NCBI GenBank assembly: GCA_001072465.1
Contig: JVKM01000056.1
Span: 1-64,000, forward strand
Origin: Xylanimonas cellulosilytica
GTDB lineage: Bacteria; Actinomycetota; Actinomycetes; Actinomycetales; Actinomycetaceae
DNA length: 64,000 nt
Direction of reading: 5' to 3'
The notes under the pieces are model-generated. The model saw only the letters and a list, made by a program, of their open reading frames with translations. It was not told the origin of the DNA and ran no database searches. Below are positions 23,065-32,692 of this stretch, piece after piece (position 1 is the first letter of the stretch; each line of letters opens with the position of its first letter). Position numbers and translations under genes: made by a program.

Positions 23065-23080
23065 TCGCATGGCTTGAAGT

Positions 23081-23117
23081 ATCGGGGTCCGGGCACGCTC
23101 GGACCCCGATCTTCTCT
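23081..23117 (+). terminator. infB terminator
   Basis: Perfect 11-bp stem (23081-23091 with 23100-23110) followed by CTTCTCT, between infB and rbfA. Readthrough may still feed rbfA-truB. Confidence 0.75.
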
Positions 23118-23162
23118 CACCAGTGTTTCTAAGAGGGCGACACCGCCCGAAAGGAGGGCGCG

Positions 23163-23615
23163 ATGGCTGACGAAGCTCGCGTTCGAAAGGTGCAGGAGCG
23201 AATCCTGCAGACCGTCGCGTCGATGATTGGACGCCAGGTGAAGGATCCCCGCCTGGAGCTCGTCACCATCACGGACGTGCGCGTGACGGGCGACCTGCAG
23301 CACGCATCCATCTTCTACACGGTGCTCGGCGACGACGAGCAGCGTGAGAAGGCCGCGCGCGCGTTCGCGTCCGCGCAGGGTCTTTTCCGCTCCCGCGTGG
23401 GTAAGGCCCTGGGCCTGCGCCTGACCCCGACCCTGGAGTTCATCCTCGACGCGCTGCCCGAGAGCGCCGCCGCGCTCGAGGACGCTTTGGCCAAGGCGAA
23501 GGCCAAGGACGAGGCCATCGCCGCTGCGTCTGCCGGTGCCACCTACGCCGGTGACGCCGACCCATACCGTCACGATGACGAAGAGGACGAGGCCGACGCG
23601 AAGGATTGGGCCTGA
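23163..23615 (+). CDS. rbfA: ribosome-binding factor A
   Basis: 150 residues. A KH-type protein assisting late 30S maturation and cold adaptation. Core motifs are [17 protein letters not shown] (6-22), [30 protein letters not shown] (27-56) and [15 protein letters not shown] (82-96). The tail (115-150) is acidic ([12 protein letters not shown]) and variable. A very strong AGGAGGG precedes ATG 23163. Its last codons lead into truB. Confidence 0.95.
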   Translation: MADEARVRKVQERILQTVASMIGRQVKDPRLELVTITDVRVTGDLQHASIFYTVLGDDEQREKAARAFASAQGLFRSRVGKALGLRLTPTLEFILDALPESAAALEDALAKAKAKDEAIAAASAGATYAGDADPYRHDDEEDEADAKDWA

Positions 23616-23620
23616 CCCTC

Positions 23621-24673
23621 ATGGCTCGTCGACCCGATAATCCGCGTCCCGGCCTGCTTGTCATCGACAAGCCACAGGGGCTCACCAGCCACGACGTGGT
23701 CTCGCGCGTGCGACGCCTGGCCCACACCCGCAAGGTGGGGCACGGCGGCACCCTGGACCCGATGGCCACGGGAGTCCTCGTGATCGGCATCGGCAAGGCG
23801 ACGAAGCTGCTCACCTGGGTGAGCGGTCATTCGAAGGAATATCGGGCGACGATCCGCTTCGGCGTCGCCACCAACACGGACGACGCCGAGGGCGTCGCGA
23901 CCGCGGCCGTTGGCTGCGCCTCGTTGAGCGAGGAGCAGCTTGAGGCTGCGCTTGCGCCGCTGCGCGGGGACATCATGCAGGTGCCCTCGACTGTCTCGGC
24001 GATCAAGGTGAACGGCAAGCGCGCCTACGCCCTCGCTCGCGCGGGCGAGGACGTTGAACTAGCGGCGCGTCCGGTGCGCATTTCGCGCCTTGAGGTCCTT
24101 TCGCCCCCGCGCCCCGCCGAGTGCATCCTCGACGAACCCGACCCCGACACCGCCCCCGATGGCGCGGTTCCCGCAGGCACCGTGTGCGTGGTCGATGTTG
24201 ACGTCGTCGTCGAGTGCTCCTCGGGCACCTATGTGCGCGCCCTCGCGCGCGACGCCGGTGAGGCGCTCGGCGTGGGTGCCCACCTGACCGCGCTGCGCCG
24301 CACGCGCGTGGGCGACGTTCCCCTGGAGACGGCGATGACGCTCGAGGAACTGAGTGCCGCCGTCGAGGCAGCCAGCCTGGAAGGGGAGTCGGACGTGGAG
24401 CCGGTCCTGCCCCTCGTCCCACTTGGGGATGCTGCGCGCACTATGTTCCCCTCCCTGCTCATGACCGAGGCTGAGGCCGGGGCATTCGTGCACGGCCAGG
24501 CCCCGAGGCGTTCTCGCAGTGAGTTGGCGCAGTGGGCGGTCGAGGCTGGCTACTGCCCGCAGAGCGCCCCCGAGGAGGAGCCCGCGCCGATCGCCGCCGT
24601 TGCGCCCGACGGCACTGTCCTGGGCCTGCTTTGCATCGACGCGGCTCGCCTGCGCACCGTCCTGGTTTTCTAG
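23621..24673 (+). CDS. truB: tRNA pseudouridine(55) synthase TruB
   Basis: 350 residues. It makes pseudouridine 55 in the tRNA T-loop. Motifs are GLLVIDKPQGLTSHDVV (8-24) and the catalytic Asp in HGGTLDPMATGVL (about 40-52), with VSAIKVNGKRAYALAR (K-x-x-G-x-R-A-Y) near 125. SGTYVRALARDAGEALG is in the second half, followed by a C-terminal PUA-like region. An insert with PDPDTAPDGAVPAG (about 170) enlarges it over E. coli TruB. ATG 23621 lies 5 nt after the rbfA stop without its own Shine-Dalgarno, so coupling to rbfA is likely. A TTG at 23606 is an alternative start. Confidence 0.94.
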   Translation: MARRPDNPRPGLLVIDKPQGLTSHDVVSRVRRLAHTRKVGHGGTLDPMATGVLVIGIGKATKLLTWVSGHSKEYRATIRFGVATNTDDAEGVATAAVGCASLSEEQLEAALAPLRGDIMQVPSTVSAIKVNGKRAYALARAGEDVELAARPVRISRLEVLSPPRPAECILDEPDPDTAPDGAVPAGTVCVVDVDVVVECSSGTYVRALARDAGEALGVGAHLTALRRTRVGDVPLETAMTLEELSAAVEAASLEGESDVEPVLPLVPLGDAARTMFPSLLMTEAEAGAFVHGQAPRRSRSELAQWAVEAGYCPQSAPEEEPAPIAAVAPDGTVLGLLCIDAARLRTVLVF

Positions 24674-24683
24674 AAAGAGACTC

Positions 24684-25673
24684 ATGAACGTTTGGTATTC
24701 ACTCTCTGACATTCCCGGCAACGAGGCCAGTGTCGTCACCATCGGCAACTTCGATGGCATGCACAACGGACACAAGAAGGTCATCTCCACGTGCATCGAG
24801 CGCGCCCACAAGCTCGGCGTTGACGCCGTGGCCATCACGTTCGACCCGCACCCCATCCAGGTTCACAAGCCGGAGGTGGGTCTCCAGCTGATCTCCCCTC
24901 TGCGCGACCGACTCGACGCGATGGCCGCCGCAGGACTGGACGCCACGCTCGTCGCCCACTACGACGCGAGCGTCTACAGCCTCGAAGCCGAAGAGTTCGT
25001 CTACGAATACCTGGTGGAGCGCTGCGGTGCGCGCGAAGTCGTCGTCGGCGAAGACTTCCGTTTCGGACGCGGCAACGCGGGGACCATCGACACGCTGCGC
25101 GAGCTCGGGCGCCGCTACGGGTTTAACGTCATCACGGTCACCGACATCGAGGCACCCGAGGGGCGCCGCTGGTCCTCGTCCTGGGTGCGCGAGCTCCTCG
25201 CCGCCGGTGACGTGTCCGGCGCCGCCCGCGTCCTCGGCCACCTCCACCGCATCCGCGGCACCGTATGCCACGGCTTCAAGCGCGGCCGCACCCTCGGCTT
25301 CCCGACTGCAAACCTGTCCGAGGACGTCGAAGGCGTCATCCCCGCCGACGGCGTCTACGCCGGCTGGGTCGTGCGCGCCGTGCCCGGCACCCAGTCCGCC
25401 GAGTTCCTCCCCGCCGCCATCTCCGTGGGTACCAACCCCCAGTTCAACGGCGTCGAACGCACCGTCGAAGCGCACGTCCTGGGCCGCTCGGACCTCAACT
25501 TGTACGGCGAACGTATCGCGGTGACCTTCGTGTCGCGCATCCGCTCGATGCTCTCCTTCGACTCGCTCGACGAACTGCTTACCCAGATGGACGATGACCT
25601 GCGTCAGACGGCCTCTGTCCTCGGCATCGGCGTTGCCGGGCGCGTCGACCCGGACTCCGTCACCGCCCGATAG
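24684..25673 (+). CDS. ribF: bifunctional riboflavin kinase / FMN adenylyltransferase
   Basis: 329 residues. It phosphorylates riboflavin to FMN and adenylates FMN to FAD. The N-terminal nucleotidyltransferase domain has GNFDGMHNGHKK (HxGH, about 18-29) and VGEDFRFGRGNAG (about 115), plus WSSSWVRELLAAGDV (S/T-S-x-x-R). The C-terminal kinase domain has HGFKRGRTLGFPTANL with PTAN (about 196-211) and GTNPQFNG. ATG 24684 was chosen because the conserved fold starts there. GAAAGAG precedes it. The gene order truB-ribF-rpsO is the usual actinobacterial one. Confidence 0.95.
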   Translation: MNVWYSLSDIPGNEASVVTIGNFDGMHNGHKKVISTCIERAHKLGVDAVAITFDPHPIQVHKPEVGLQLISPLRDRLDAMAAAGLDATLVAHYDASVYSLEAEEFVYEYLVERCGAREVVVGEDFRFGRGNAGTIDTLRELGRRYGFNVITVTDIEAPEGRRWSSSWVRELLAAGDVSGAARVLGHLHRIRGTVCHGFKRGRTLGFPTANLSEDVEGVIPADGVYAGWVVRAVPGTQSAEFLPAAISVGTNPQFNGVERTVEAHVLGRSDLNLYGERIAVTFVSRIRSMLSFDSLDELLTQMDDDLRQTASVLGIGVAGRVDPDSVTAR

Positions 25674-25770
25674 GGCGCCTTCCTCCTCACCCGGCCCGCG
25701 CTAGCGGAGGTGCCCACCCAGCCCGAGGCCGGGGAGCGCAGAGCGGGGGCGGGGAAAGTCCTCGTGAGAA

Positions 25771-25911
25771 GGTAGAATCGTTAGCTTGGTCGCTCATTGT
25801 GGGGATAATGCCGGTGGCGTGCTACTGTAGAAAGGCCGTACACCGGCCGCGGACTGTCAGCACCCGGGAAAAGCCCGGATGCCCCGCGCAACGAACACAA
25901 AGGAGAAGCCT
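25771..25911 (+). promoter_or_regulatory. rpsO promoter and 5' leader
   Basis: TAGAAT (25772-25777) and TACTGT (25823-25828) are possible -10 boxes in the 238-bp gap before rpsO. The leader contains a small hairpin (CCGGG-AAAAG-CCCGG) at about 25865-25879, 20 bases before the AAGGAG. S15 often represses its own mRNA through such leaders; that role is inferred. Confidence 0.4.
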
Positions 25912-26181
25912 GTGCCGCTGAGCAAGGACGTCAAGGACCAGATCATCGCCGAGTACGCGACCCACGAGGGCGACACCGGTTCCCCCGAGGTGCAGATCGC
26001 GCTGCTGACCCGCCGCATCAAGGATCTGACCGAGCACTTCAAGACCCACACGCACGACCACCACTCCCGTCGTGGCCTGCTGCTGCTGGTCGGCCGTCGT
26101 CGCCGCCTGCTGGGTTACCTGGCTGACATCGACATCGAGCGTTACCGCTCGCTCATCGAGCGTCTCGGCCTGCGCCGCTGA
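25912..26181 (+). CDS. rpsO: 30S ribosomal protein S15
   Basis: 89 residues, the standard length, binding the 16S three-way junction early in 30S assembly. The whole family signature is present: [26 protein letters not shown] (about 31-56), then [12 protein letters not shown] 25912 with AAGGAG 6 nt upstream was chosen; an upstream ATG at 25879 would add eleven non-family residues. It is followed by a terminator and pnp, the conserved rpsO-pnp order. Confidence 0.97.
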   Translation: MPLSKDVKDQIIAEYATHEGDTGSPEVQIALLTRRIKDLTEHFKTHTHDHHSRRGLLLLVGRRRRLLGYLADIDIERYRSLIERLGLRR

Positions 26182-26188
26182 TTTTGGG

Positions 26189-26224
26189 CCGGCCCGCCTC
26201 CCGTAGCGGAGACGGGCCGGTTTT
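26189..26224 (+). terminator. rpsO terminator
   Basis: 13-bp stem with one mismatch (26189-26201 with 26208-26220) followed by TTTT, 8 bases after rpsO. Confidence 0.85.
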
Positions 26225-26364
26225 CACACGCCCACCTCGGGCAAACCGTTATTTTCGCGCGAAAGCCGCCGGTTTTCGACAGTGGCCTACGGAGCGTTTA
26301 TCCGTGGGCTTCGATCGAAGGCCGAAGTGGAGCGCGACACCAACAAACCAAGGAGAAACGCCCC

Positions 26365-28710
26365 ATGATGGAAGGCTCCGACATCATCGCCGCAGAGGCG
26401 ATTATCGATAACGGCCGTTTCGGCAAGCGCACCGTGCGCTTCGAAACCGGCCGTCTCGCCAAGCAGGCCGCCGGCTCCGCCCTGGCCTACCTGGACGATT
26501 CCACCACCGTTCTGTCCGCCACCACGGTGGGCAAGACCCCCAAGGACCAGTTCGACTTCTTCCCGCTGACCGTCGACGTTGAAGAGCGTCAGTACGCCGC
26601 GGGTCGCATCCCCGGTTCCTTCTTCCGCCGCGAAGGCCGCGCGGGCACCGAGGCCATCCTGGCCGCCCGCCTCATCGACCGCCCGCTGCGCCCCGGCTTC
26701 GTCAAGGGCCTGCGCAACGAGGTCCAGGTCGTCGAGACCGTCCTGACGATCGATCCGGACGACGCCTACGACGTTCTGGCGATCAACGCCGCGTCCATGT
26801 CCACCCAGATCGCCGGCCTGCCCTTCACCGGCCCGATCGGCGGCACCCGCCTGGCCCTCATCGACGACCAGTGGGTCGCGTTCCCGCGCTGGAGCGAGCT
26901 CGAGCGTTCCGTGTTCAACATCGTTGTCGCGGGCCGCATCGTCACCAAGGAAGACGGCTCCGAAGACGTCGCGATCATGATGGTCGAGGCCGGCGGCGGC
27001 AAGAACCAGTGGGAGCTCATTCAGGCTGGCGCCACTGCCCCCACCGAAGACGTCGTGGCCGACGGCCTTGAGGCCGCCAAGCCCTTCATCAAGGTCCTGT
27101 GCGAGGCCCAGCTCAAGGTGGCCGAGAAGGCCTCCAAGGAGACCGTTGAGTTCCCGCTGTTCCTGGACTACACCGACGAAGAGTACGCGGCGGTCGAGGA
27201 ATACGCGGCCGAGAAGGTCGCCCAGGCCCTGCTGACCGAGGGCAAGCTCGCCCGCGACGAGGCCGTTGACGCCGTCAAGGAAGAGATGCTTGAGGCCCTG
27301 GCCGAGCGCTTCCCCGAGTCGGAGAAGGCCCTCAAGGCTGCCTTCCGCTCGCTCGAGAAGGCCACGATCCGTAACCGCACCCTGCGCGAAGAGATCCGCA
27401 TGGACGGCCGTACCCCGCGCCAGATCCGTTCCCTCTCCGCCGAGGTCGAGGTCCTGCCCCGCGTGCACGGTTCCGCCCTGTTCCAGCGTGGCGAGACCCA
27501 GATCCTGGGCATCACCACTCTGGCCATGCTGCGCATGGAGCAGCAGATCGACAACCTGTCGCCCGTCAACGCCAAGCGTTACATGCACCAGTACAACTTC
27601 GCTCCGTTCTCCACGGGCGAGGTCGGCCGCGTCGGCTCCCCGAAGCGCCGCGAGATCGGCCACGGCGACCTGGCCGAGCGCGCCCTGGTCCCCGTTCTGC
27701 CCTCGCGCGAGGACTTCCCCTACGCGATCCGTCAGGTCTCCGAGACCATGGGCTCCAACGGCTCCTCGTCGATGGGCTCCGTCTGCGCCTCGACCCTGTC
27801 CCTCCTCCAGGCCGGCGTGCCGCTGCGCGCCCCCGTCGCGGGCATCGCGATGGGCCTCATGACCGGCGAGGTCGATGGCCAGTTCAAGGCCGTCACCCTG
27901 ACCGACATCCTGGGCGCCGAGGACGGCTTCGGCGACATGGACTTCAAGGTTGCCGGTACCCGTGACTTCATCACGGCTCTGCAGCTGGACACCAAGCTCG
28001 ACGGCATCGACTCCCAGGTGCTGCGCGCCGCGCTGGCCCAGGCCCGCGACGCCCGACTGGCGATCCTCGACCTGATCAACCAGGCGATCGACGGCCCGGA
28101 TGAGATGAGCCCCAACGCTCCTCGCATCATCACCGTCAAGGTTCCCGTCGACAAGATCGGCGAGGTCATCGGCCCCAAGGGCAAGATGATCAACCAGATC
28201 CAGGACGAGACCGGCGCTGACGTCACCATCGAGGACGACGGCACCGTCTACATCGCCTCCTCCGACGGCGCCTCCGCCGAGGCCGCCCGCACGATGGTCA
28301 ACCAGATCGCGAACCCGCAGATGCCCGAGGTCGGCGAGCGCTTCGTCGGCACGGTCGTCAAGACCACCTCGTTCGGCGCGTTCGTGTCGCTGACCCCCGG
28401 CAAGGACGGCCTCCTGCACATCTCGCAGGTCCGTCGCCTCGTGGGTGGCAAGCGCATCGACTCCGTGGACGATGTCCTGCAGGTCGGCCAGCAGGTCGAG
28501 GTCGAGATCGCTGAGATCGGCGACCGCGGCAAGCTGAGCCTGCACGCCGTCATCGACGGCGAGGCCGGCGAGCTCGAGGCCGCCGAGGGCGAGCAGACCG
28601 AGCAGCGTCGCGAGCGCCGCGACCGCTCCGAGCGTCGCGAGCGCCGCCCCCGTACCCGCACCCGTCGTCGTCGTGACGACGAGCGCGAGGATGGCGCTTC
28701 CGAGGAGTGA
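26365..28710 (+). CDS. pnp: polyribonucleotide nucleotidyltransferase (PNPase)
   Basis: 781 residues. 3'-5' phosphorolytic exoribonuclease and polymerase of the degradosome type; in Actinobacteria also called GPSI. The first RNase PH domain (12-150) has [26 protein letters not shown] and [13 protein letters not shown]. An all-helical linker (about 240-330) precedes the second RNase PH domain with [18 protein letters not shown] and GIAMGL (about 370-560). A KH domain ([23 protein letters not shown], about 595-650) and S1 domain ([21 protein letters not shown], about 655-730) follow. An Arg/Glu-rich tail (735-781) may bind RNA. ATG 26365 follows AAGGAG by 9 nt. Confidence 0.97.
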   Translation: MMEGSDIIAAEAIIDNGRFGKRTVRFETGRLAKQAAGSALAYLDDSTTVLSATTVGKTPKDQFDFFPLTVDVEERQYAAGRIPGSFFRREGRAGTEAILAARLIDRPLRPGFVKGLRNEVQVVETVLTIDPDDAYDVLAINAASMSTQIAGLPFTGPIGGTRLALIDDQWVAFPRWSELERSVFNIVVAGRIVTKEDGSEDVAIMMVEAGGGKNQWELIQAGATAPTEDVVADGLEAAKPFIKVLCEAQLKVAEKASKETVEFPLFLDYTDEEYAAVEEYAAEKVAQALLTEGKLARDEAVDAVKEEMLEALAERFPESEKALKAAFRSLEKATIRNRTLREEIRMDGRTPRQIRSLSAEVEVLPRVHGSALFQRGETQILGITTLAMLRMEQQIDNLSPVNAKRYMHQYNFAPFSTGEVGRVGSPKRREIGHGDLAERALVPVLPSREDFPYAIRQVSETMGSNGSSSMGSVCASTLSLLQAGVPLRAPVAGIAMGLMTGEVDGQFKAVTLTDILGAEDGFGDMDFKVAGTRDFITALQLDTKLDGIDSQVLRAALAQARDARLAILDLINQAIDGPDEMSPNAPRIITVKVPVDKIGEVIGPKGKMINQIQDETGADVTIEDDGTVYIASSDGASAEAARTMVNQIANPQMPEVGERFVGTVVKTTSFGAFVSLTPGKDGLLHISQVRRLVGGKRIDSVDDVLQVGQQVEVEIAEIGDRGKLSLHAVIDGEAGELEAAEGEQTEQRRERRDRSERRERRPRTRTRRRRDDEREDGASEE

Positions 28711-28734
28711 GTAGCTCCCGCTAGCTGAATCGGA

Positions 28735-28782
28735 CCGGTGGCCGGGATGGAGCGTGTGCTCCGCCCGGCCACCGGCCTTTTT
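28735..28782 (+). terminator. pnp terminator
   Basis: Perfect 12-bp stem (28735-28746 with 28764-28775) whose loop contains a second small hairpin (GGAGC/GCTCC). TTTTT ends at 28782. Just beyond, TACACT at 28788-28793 is a likely -10 box for the peptidase gene. Confidence 0.88.
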
Positions 28783-28844
28783 ACGGCTACACTGTGAACG
28801 TTTCGTGCCAACCCCCGGATCATGGGGGACGCAAGAGGAGAAGT

Positions 28845-30149
28845 ATGACGCCCAAGCCACTGCCGCTCGACGAGGCCCGCCTATCCATCGAGGATGGCGA
28901 CACCCGCATTGATCGCACGATCCTGGGAGCCGGGACGCGTGTCCTGACCCAGGAGATTCCCGCGACGAAGAGCGCGGGCGTGTCCCTGTGGGTGCCCGTG
29001 GGGTCGCGCGACGAGGGACCGCGTACGGCTGGGTCGACCCATTTCCTCGAGCACCTTCTGTTCAAGGGCACGAACAAGCGTTCCGCCCTCGACATCGCCG
29101 TTGCCTTCGACAGCGTGGGCGGCGAGTCGAACGCGGAGACCGCTCGTGAGCACACCGCCTACTGGGCGCGCGTGCGCGACGCGGACCTCGACATGGCGAT
29201 CGAGACGCTGACCGATATGGTCACCGACTCGCGCCTCGACGAGGAAGATTTTTCGATGGAGCGCGGCGTCATCCTCGACGAGCTGGCGATGGGGGAGGAC
29301 TCTCCCACGGACACGGTCCACGACACCTTCCAGCTGGCCGTCCACGGCGACCGCCCGATCGGACGCCCCGTTGGCGGCACCGCCCAGGCCATCCGCGAGG
29401 TCGAGCGCGCGGACGTGTGGGAGCACTACCAGGCCCACTACGGCCCCTCGTCCCTCATCGTTGCAGCCGCCGGCAACGTTGACCACGATTCAGTGTGCGA
29501 GCGCGTGCAGGCCGCCCTGGAGGGATCGCCCTGGGACGCGGGCAGCGTTGCCTCGCCCCGGCCTCGTCGATCCACGACCGTGACACCGATTGCCGACCAC
29601 GACAAGGACATCACGCGCAGGCGAGACGTGACCCAGGCGCACGTCATCATCGGCTGTGAGGGCCTTCCGGCAACGGACCCGGCGGGTCCGACCATGAGCG
29701 TCCTGCTGTCGGTGCTGGGCGGCTCCATGTCGTCGCGCCTCTTCCAGGAGGTGCGTGAAAAGCGCGGACTGGCCTACACGACCTACGCCTTCGACGTCGC
29801 CTACTCCGACACCGGAACCTTCGGCATGTACGCGGGCTGCAGCCCCGACAAGGTCGGTGAGGTCGAGGCCATCATGCGCGCTCAGCTGGAAGACCTCGCC
29901 TCTGACGGCCCGACCGAGGAAGAGATGACGCGCGTGCGCGGACAGGTGCGCGGAGGCGTCGTCCTGGGCCTCGAAGACAACTGGTCGCGCATGATGCGAC
30001 TGGGCCGCTCGGAGATCATCGGTCGCTACCGGCCCATCGACGAGTCCCTCGCTGAGTTCGACGCGGTGGAAGCGACTGACGTGCGCGCCCTGGCCGCCTC
30101 CCTCATCACCAAGCTGGATTGCCGCGCCCTCGTCCTGCCTGCGCAGTAA
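28845..30149 (+). CDS. M16 family zinc metallopeptidase
   Basis: 434 residues. The inverted zinc motif HFLEH (66-70) in THFLEHLLFKGT, with the downstream Glu in ESNAETAREHTAYW, gives the HxxEH-x74-E arrangement of pitrilysin and processing peptidases. The inactive-half motif SSRLFQEVREKRGLAYTTYAF (about 295-315) holds the R/Y substrate-binding residues. A gene of this family follows pnp in most Actinobacteria and Bacilli. No signal peptide is present, so it is cytosolic; the natural substrate is unknown. AGAGGAG precedes ATG 28845. Confidence 0.93.
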   Translation: MTPKPLPLDEARLSIEDGDTRIDRTILGAGTRVLTQEIPATKSAGVSLWVPVGSRDEGPRTAGSTHFLEHLLFKGTNKRSALDIAVAFDSVGGESNAETAREHTAYWARVRDADLDMAIETLTDMVTDSRLDEEDFSMERGVILDELAMGEDSPTDTVHDTFQLAVHGDRPIGRPVGGTAQAIREVERADVWEHYQAHYGPSSLIVAAAGNVDHDSVCERVQAALEGSPWDAGSVASPRPRRSTTVTPIADHDKDITRRRDVTQAHVIIGCEGLPATDPAGPTMSVLLSVLGGSMSSRLFQEVREKRGLAYTTYAFDVAYSDTGTFGMYAGCSPDKVGEVEAIMRAQLEDLASDGPTEEEMTRVRGQVRGGVVLGLEDNWSRMMRLGRSEIIGRYRPIDESLAEFDAVEATDVRALAASLITKLDCRALVLPAQ

Positions 30150-30248
30150 GAAACGGGGGAGTGAGATACCCCCTGTCCATCCGCGCTCGTCGCGCCGAAC
30201 GTGGGAATACCCTGAAGACAGCGACATTACCGTAAGAAGGAGAGTGCA

Positions 30249-30989
30249 ATGATTCGCGTTGCAGTGACAGGAGCCAAGGGCCGCATGGGCTCAACCGTCG
30301 TTCAGGCGGTCACGGACGCCCCGGACATGGAGGTCGTTGCCCTCTTCGATGCGGGCGACGAGATCACGCCGCAGAGCGTGAATGGCGCGCAGGTCGCCGT
30401 AGACTTCTCGATCCCCAGCGTCACCGAGCATAACGTGCACGCGCTCCTCGACGCGGGCGTGGATGTCGTCGTGGGCACGACCGGCTGGACGGAAGAGTCC
30501 TACGCGCGCGTGCGCGAGCATGCTGAGGCCGCTGGGCGCGCTGTCCTGATCGCCCCGAACTTCGCGATGGGCGCGGTGCTGGCTATGAAGTTCGCCGCCA
30601 TGGCCGCCCCCTACTTCGAGTCCGCTGAGGTCATCGAGATGCATCACCCCGCCAAGGTGGATGCCCCTTCGGGCACCGCCGTGGCAACCGCGCGCGGCAT
30701 CGCGAAGGCGCGCGTCGAGGCCGGCCTGGGCGAGATGCCCGACGCGACCGAAACGGACGAGCTCGGCAGTCGTGGTGGCCGCGTGGATGGTGTCCCCGTC
30801 CACGCCGTGCGCCTGCGCGGCCTGACCGCCTCGGAGGAGATCCTCCTGGGCAACGCGGGCGAGCAGCTGGTCATCCGCACCGATTCCTTCGACCGCGTGT
30901 CCTTCATGCCTGGCGTCCTGCTGGGCGTGCGTCGTGTGATCGGCCGTACGGGCCTGACGATCGGCCTCGACCAGGTGATGGGCCTGTGA
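30249..30989 (+). CDS. dapB: 4-hydroxy-tetrahydrodipicolinate reductase
   Basis: 246 residues. NAD(P)H-dependent second step of the lysine/diaminopimelate branch (EC 1.17.1.8). Motifs are GAKGRMGSTVVQAV (N-terminal dinucleotide-binding loop), VGTTGW (about 75), NFAMGAVLAMKFA, and the signature EMHHPAKVDAPSGTA with catalytic His and Lys (about 131-145). AAGGAGA lies 7 nt before ATG 30249. The stop overlaps the start of the GNAT gene; dapA is one gene further on. The product supplies peptidoglycan DAP or lysine. Confidence 0.96.
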   Translation: MIRVAVTGAKGRMGSTVVQAVTDAPDMEVVALFDAGDEITPQSVNGAQVAVDFSIPSVTEHNVHALLDAGVDVVVGTTGWTEESYARVREHAEAAGRAVLIAPNFAMGAVLAMKFAAMAAPYFESAEVIEMHHPAKVDAPSGTAVATARGIAKARVEAGLGEMPDATETDELGSRGGRVDGVPVHAVRLRGLTASEEILLGNAGEQLVIRTDSFDRVSFMPGVLLGVRRVIGRTGLTIGLDQVMGL

Positions 30990-31528
30990 GCTCGGCCGCG
31001 GGTCCGGACCGCTCCGTGCGCCCCGCTCAGAGCGGCGACGCGCGCGCGATCGCTCGCCTGCAGTGCGAGGCCTGGTGCTCCCTCATGGGGCAGGATGCCC
31101 TCGATGCCCAGGGCATTACCGAGGGGGCGCTCGCCGCCCAGTGGGAGGCGACGCTGGCTTCTCCGCGGCCGGGCGGCACCGCCCTCCTCGTCGCCCTCCA
31201 CGGCAACACGATCGTCGGCTTCGCGCTCGCCGGTCCCGACGAGGCCGGGGCACCCTCGGCTCCCGACGCTTCACCGGGTGAGGCGGCGGTGGCCGCGACG
31301 CAGGTGTATGAGCTGACGGTGGATAAGAACTTCCGCCGCTCGGGGCATGCGTCGCGCCTGCTGTCGGCGGTCGCGGACCTGACGAGTGGCCAGCTGCGCG
31401 TGTGGGTCGGCGTGGATGATGAGGAGCGCCAGCGCTTTTTCACGTCGGCGGGTTTTGCGCCCTCGGGCGCGGTGCGAGTGCTGGGCGATGGCCCCACGCA
31501 GCACATGTGGTGGGCCGAGCGCGACTAA
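30986..31528 (+). CDS. GNAT family N-acetyltransferase between dapB and dapA
   Basis: 180 residues. GTG 30986 overlaps the dapB stop (GTGA), so it is translated together with dapB. The acetyl-CoA loop appears as DKNFRRSGHASRLLSAV (R-x-x-G-x-A type, about 112-128), preceded by the beta-strand VYELTVD and followed by RVWVGVDDEERQRFFTSAGF, the usual C-terminal strand with N/RFY-like end. The substrate is unknown. Its coupling to dapB suggests a role near lysine/DAP metabolism or ribosomal protein acetylation, but this is only context. Confidence 0.85.
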   Translation: MSSAAGPDRSVRPAQSGDARAIARLQCEAWCSLMGQDALDAQGITEGALAAQWEATLASPRPGGTALLVALHGNTIVGFALAGPDEAGAPSAPDASPGEAAVAATQVYELTVDKNFRRSGHASRLLSAVADLTSGQLRVWVGVDDEERQRFFTSAGFAPSGAVRVLGDGPTQHMWWAERD

Positions 31529-31619
31529 GGGCCCACGGCGCGAGCGACGCCAGGCGGGTGCGTGCGCGGCGCTCCGTCCACGTCGGGGACGCAGTGCGCC
31601 CAATGCGAGGGGCCGTGCG

Positions 31620-31625
31620 TATCAT
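31620..31625 (+). promoter_or_regulatory. leaderless -10 box of dapA
   Basis: TATCAT ends 7 nt before ATG 31633. No Shine-Dalgarno lies between, which favours 31633 over the upstream ATG 31624 (itself inside this box). Confidence 0.5.
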
Positions 31626-31632
31626 GGAACGC

Positions 31633-32529
31633 ATGAGTAACATTCCTCCCCGCCGCTTCGGTTCCCTCGCAGCCGCCATGGTCACGCCGATGACCGCCAC
31701 CGGTGAGATTGATTTGCCGTCCGCGCAGCGCCTGGCGATCAAGCTGGTCGACGAAGGGTGCGACACGATCCTGCTGTCCGGCACGACGGGTGAGTCGCCG
31801 ACGACTCACCAGCCGGAGAAGAATGACTTGACGGACGCCGTCCGTGAGGCCGTGGGGGATCGAGCATTCATCCTGTGCGGCGCGTGTTCGAACGACACCG
31901 CCCACGCGGTGCGCATCGGCGAGGGCGCTCAGGAGCACGGAGCGGACGGTCTGCTGATCGTGTCCCCGTACTACAATCGTCCTTCCCAGGAGGGCCTGCG
32001 TGCGCACGTGCGCGCCGTGACGGATGCGACCGACCTGCCCGTCATGCTCTATGACATTCCGGGGCGCACGGGCATCGCGTTTTCTGATTCGACATTGGAC
32101 ATCCTCGCCCAGCATCCGCGCATCCTGGGCGTCAAGGATGCCACGGGTGACGTGGAGACCGGTGTGGAGCGCATGCACCGCACGGGCCTGGAGTACTACT
32201 CGGGTGATGACGGCCTGAACTTCGCGTGGATGACGGGTGGCGCCTCGGGCTTCATCTCGGTGGTGACGCACGTGGCCTCGGCCCACTACCGCCGCATGAT
32301 CGAGCTGCTCGACTCCGATCAGGTGTGGGAGGCACGCGAGCTGTCGTATTCGCTGCGTCCCCTTGTACACGCCATCATGGGCGGCGGACAGGGAGCGGTC
32401 ATGGCGAAGTACGCCCTGTGGCTCCAGGGTGTCATCGACAGCCCGGCCGTGCGCCTGCCGATGGTGGGCATTAGTGACGATGAGGTGTCGGCCCTGCGTC
32501 GGGCCCTGTGCGCCGCTGGTCTGCTCTGA
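31633..32529 (+). CDS. dapA: 4-hydroxy-tetrahydrodipicolinate synthase
   Basis: 298 residues. Condenses pyruvate with aspartate semialdehyde (EC 4.3.3.7). A TIM barrel with the family features LLSGTTGESPTTHQPEK (about 42-58), PYYNRPSQEGLRAH (about 111-124) with the conserved Tyr, LYDIPGRTG with the catalytic Tyr, and GVKDATGD with the Schiff-base Lys (about 164-171). ATG 31633 is chosen because TATCAT lies 7 nt upstream, a leaderless layout. ATG 31624 would add three residues. It may have its own promoter in addition to readthrough from dapB. A stem-loop follows the stop. Confidence 0.95.
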   Translation: MSNIPPRRFGSLAAAMVTPMTATGEIDLPSAQRLAIKLVDEGCDTILLSGTTGESPTTHQPEKNDLTDAVREAVGDRAFILCGACSNDTAHAVRIGEGAQEHGADGLLIVSPYYNRPSQEGLRAHVRAVTDATDLPVMLYDIPGRTGIAFSDSTLDILAQHPRILGVKDATGDVETGVERMHRTGLEYYSGDDGLNFAWMTGGASGFISVVTHVASAHYRRMIELLDSDQVWEARELSYSLRPLVHAIMGGGQGAVMAKYALWLQGVIDSPAVRLPMVGISDDEVSALRRALCAAGLL

Positions 32530-32570
32530 CACATCTCGCCCCCGTCGATAACCGGCGGGGGTGACGTGTC
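32528..32570 (+). terminator. stem-loop after dapA
   Basis: Inner 9-bp stem (32539-32547 with 32553-32561, one G-U) and outer GACAC/GTGTC (32528-32532 with 32566-32570). No T-run follows. Confidence 0.6.
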
Positions 32571-32611
32571 TGTTGCAGGTGGCGGGGGAGCTGCTGTGGC
32601 TTCAATGCTCG

Positions 32612-32641
32612 TTGACGAGCGTCGAAAGTTATGCTTAATAT
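32612..32641 (+). promoter_or_regulatory. promoter of the DUF4418/FtsX/ABC cluster
   Basis: TTGACG (32612-32617), 18-nt spacer, TAATAT (32636-32641) in an AT-rich pocket. It is the best sigma-70-type promoter seen in the window. It stands 52 nt before GTG 32693. Confidence 0.65.
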
Positions 32642-32692
32642 ACTTAGGTAAAGCTCATCAATACTGATTGTTGTCTTCAAGGAATGGATACC

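Noticed and set aside
20137..23070. 977-codon minus-strand ORF over infB
   Set aside because: Antisense shadow of the IF-2 gene; repetitive Ala/Thr/Gly composition mirrors the infB linker.
26287..28860. 857-codon minus-strand ORF over pnp
   Set aside because: Antisense shadow of PNPase; no family motif.
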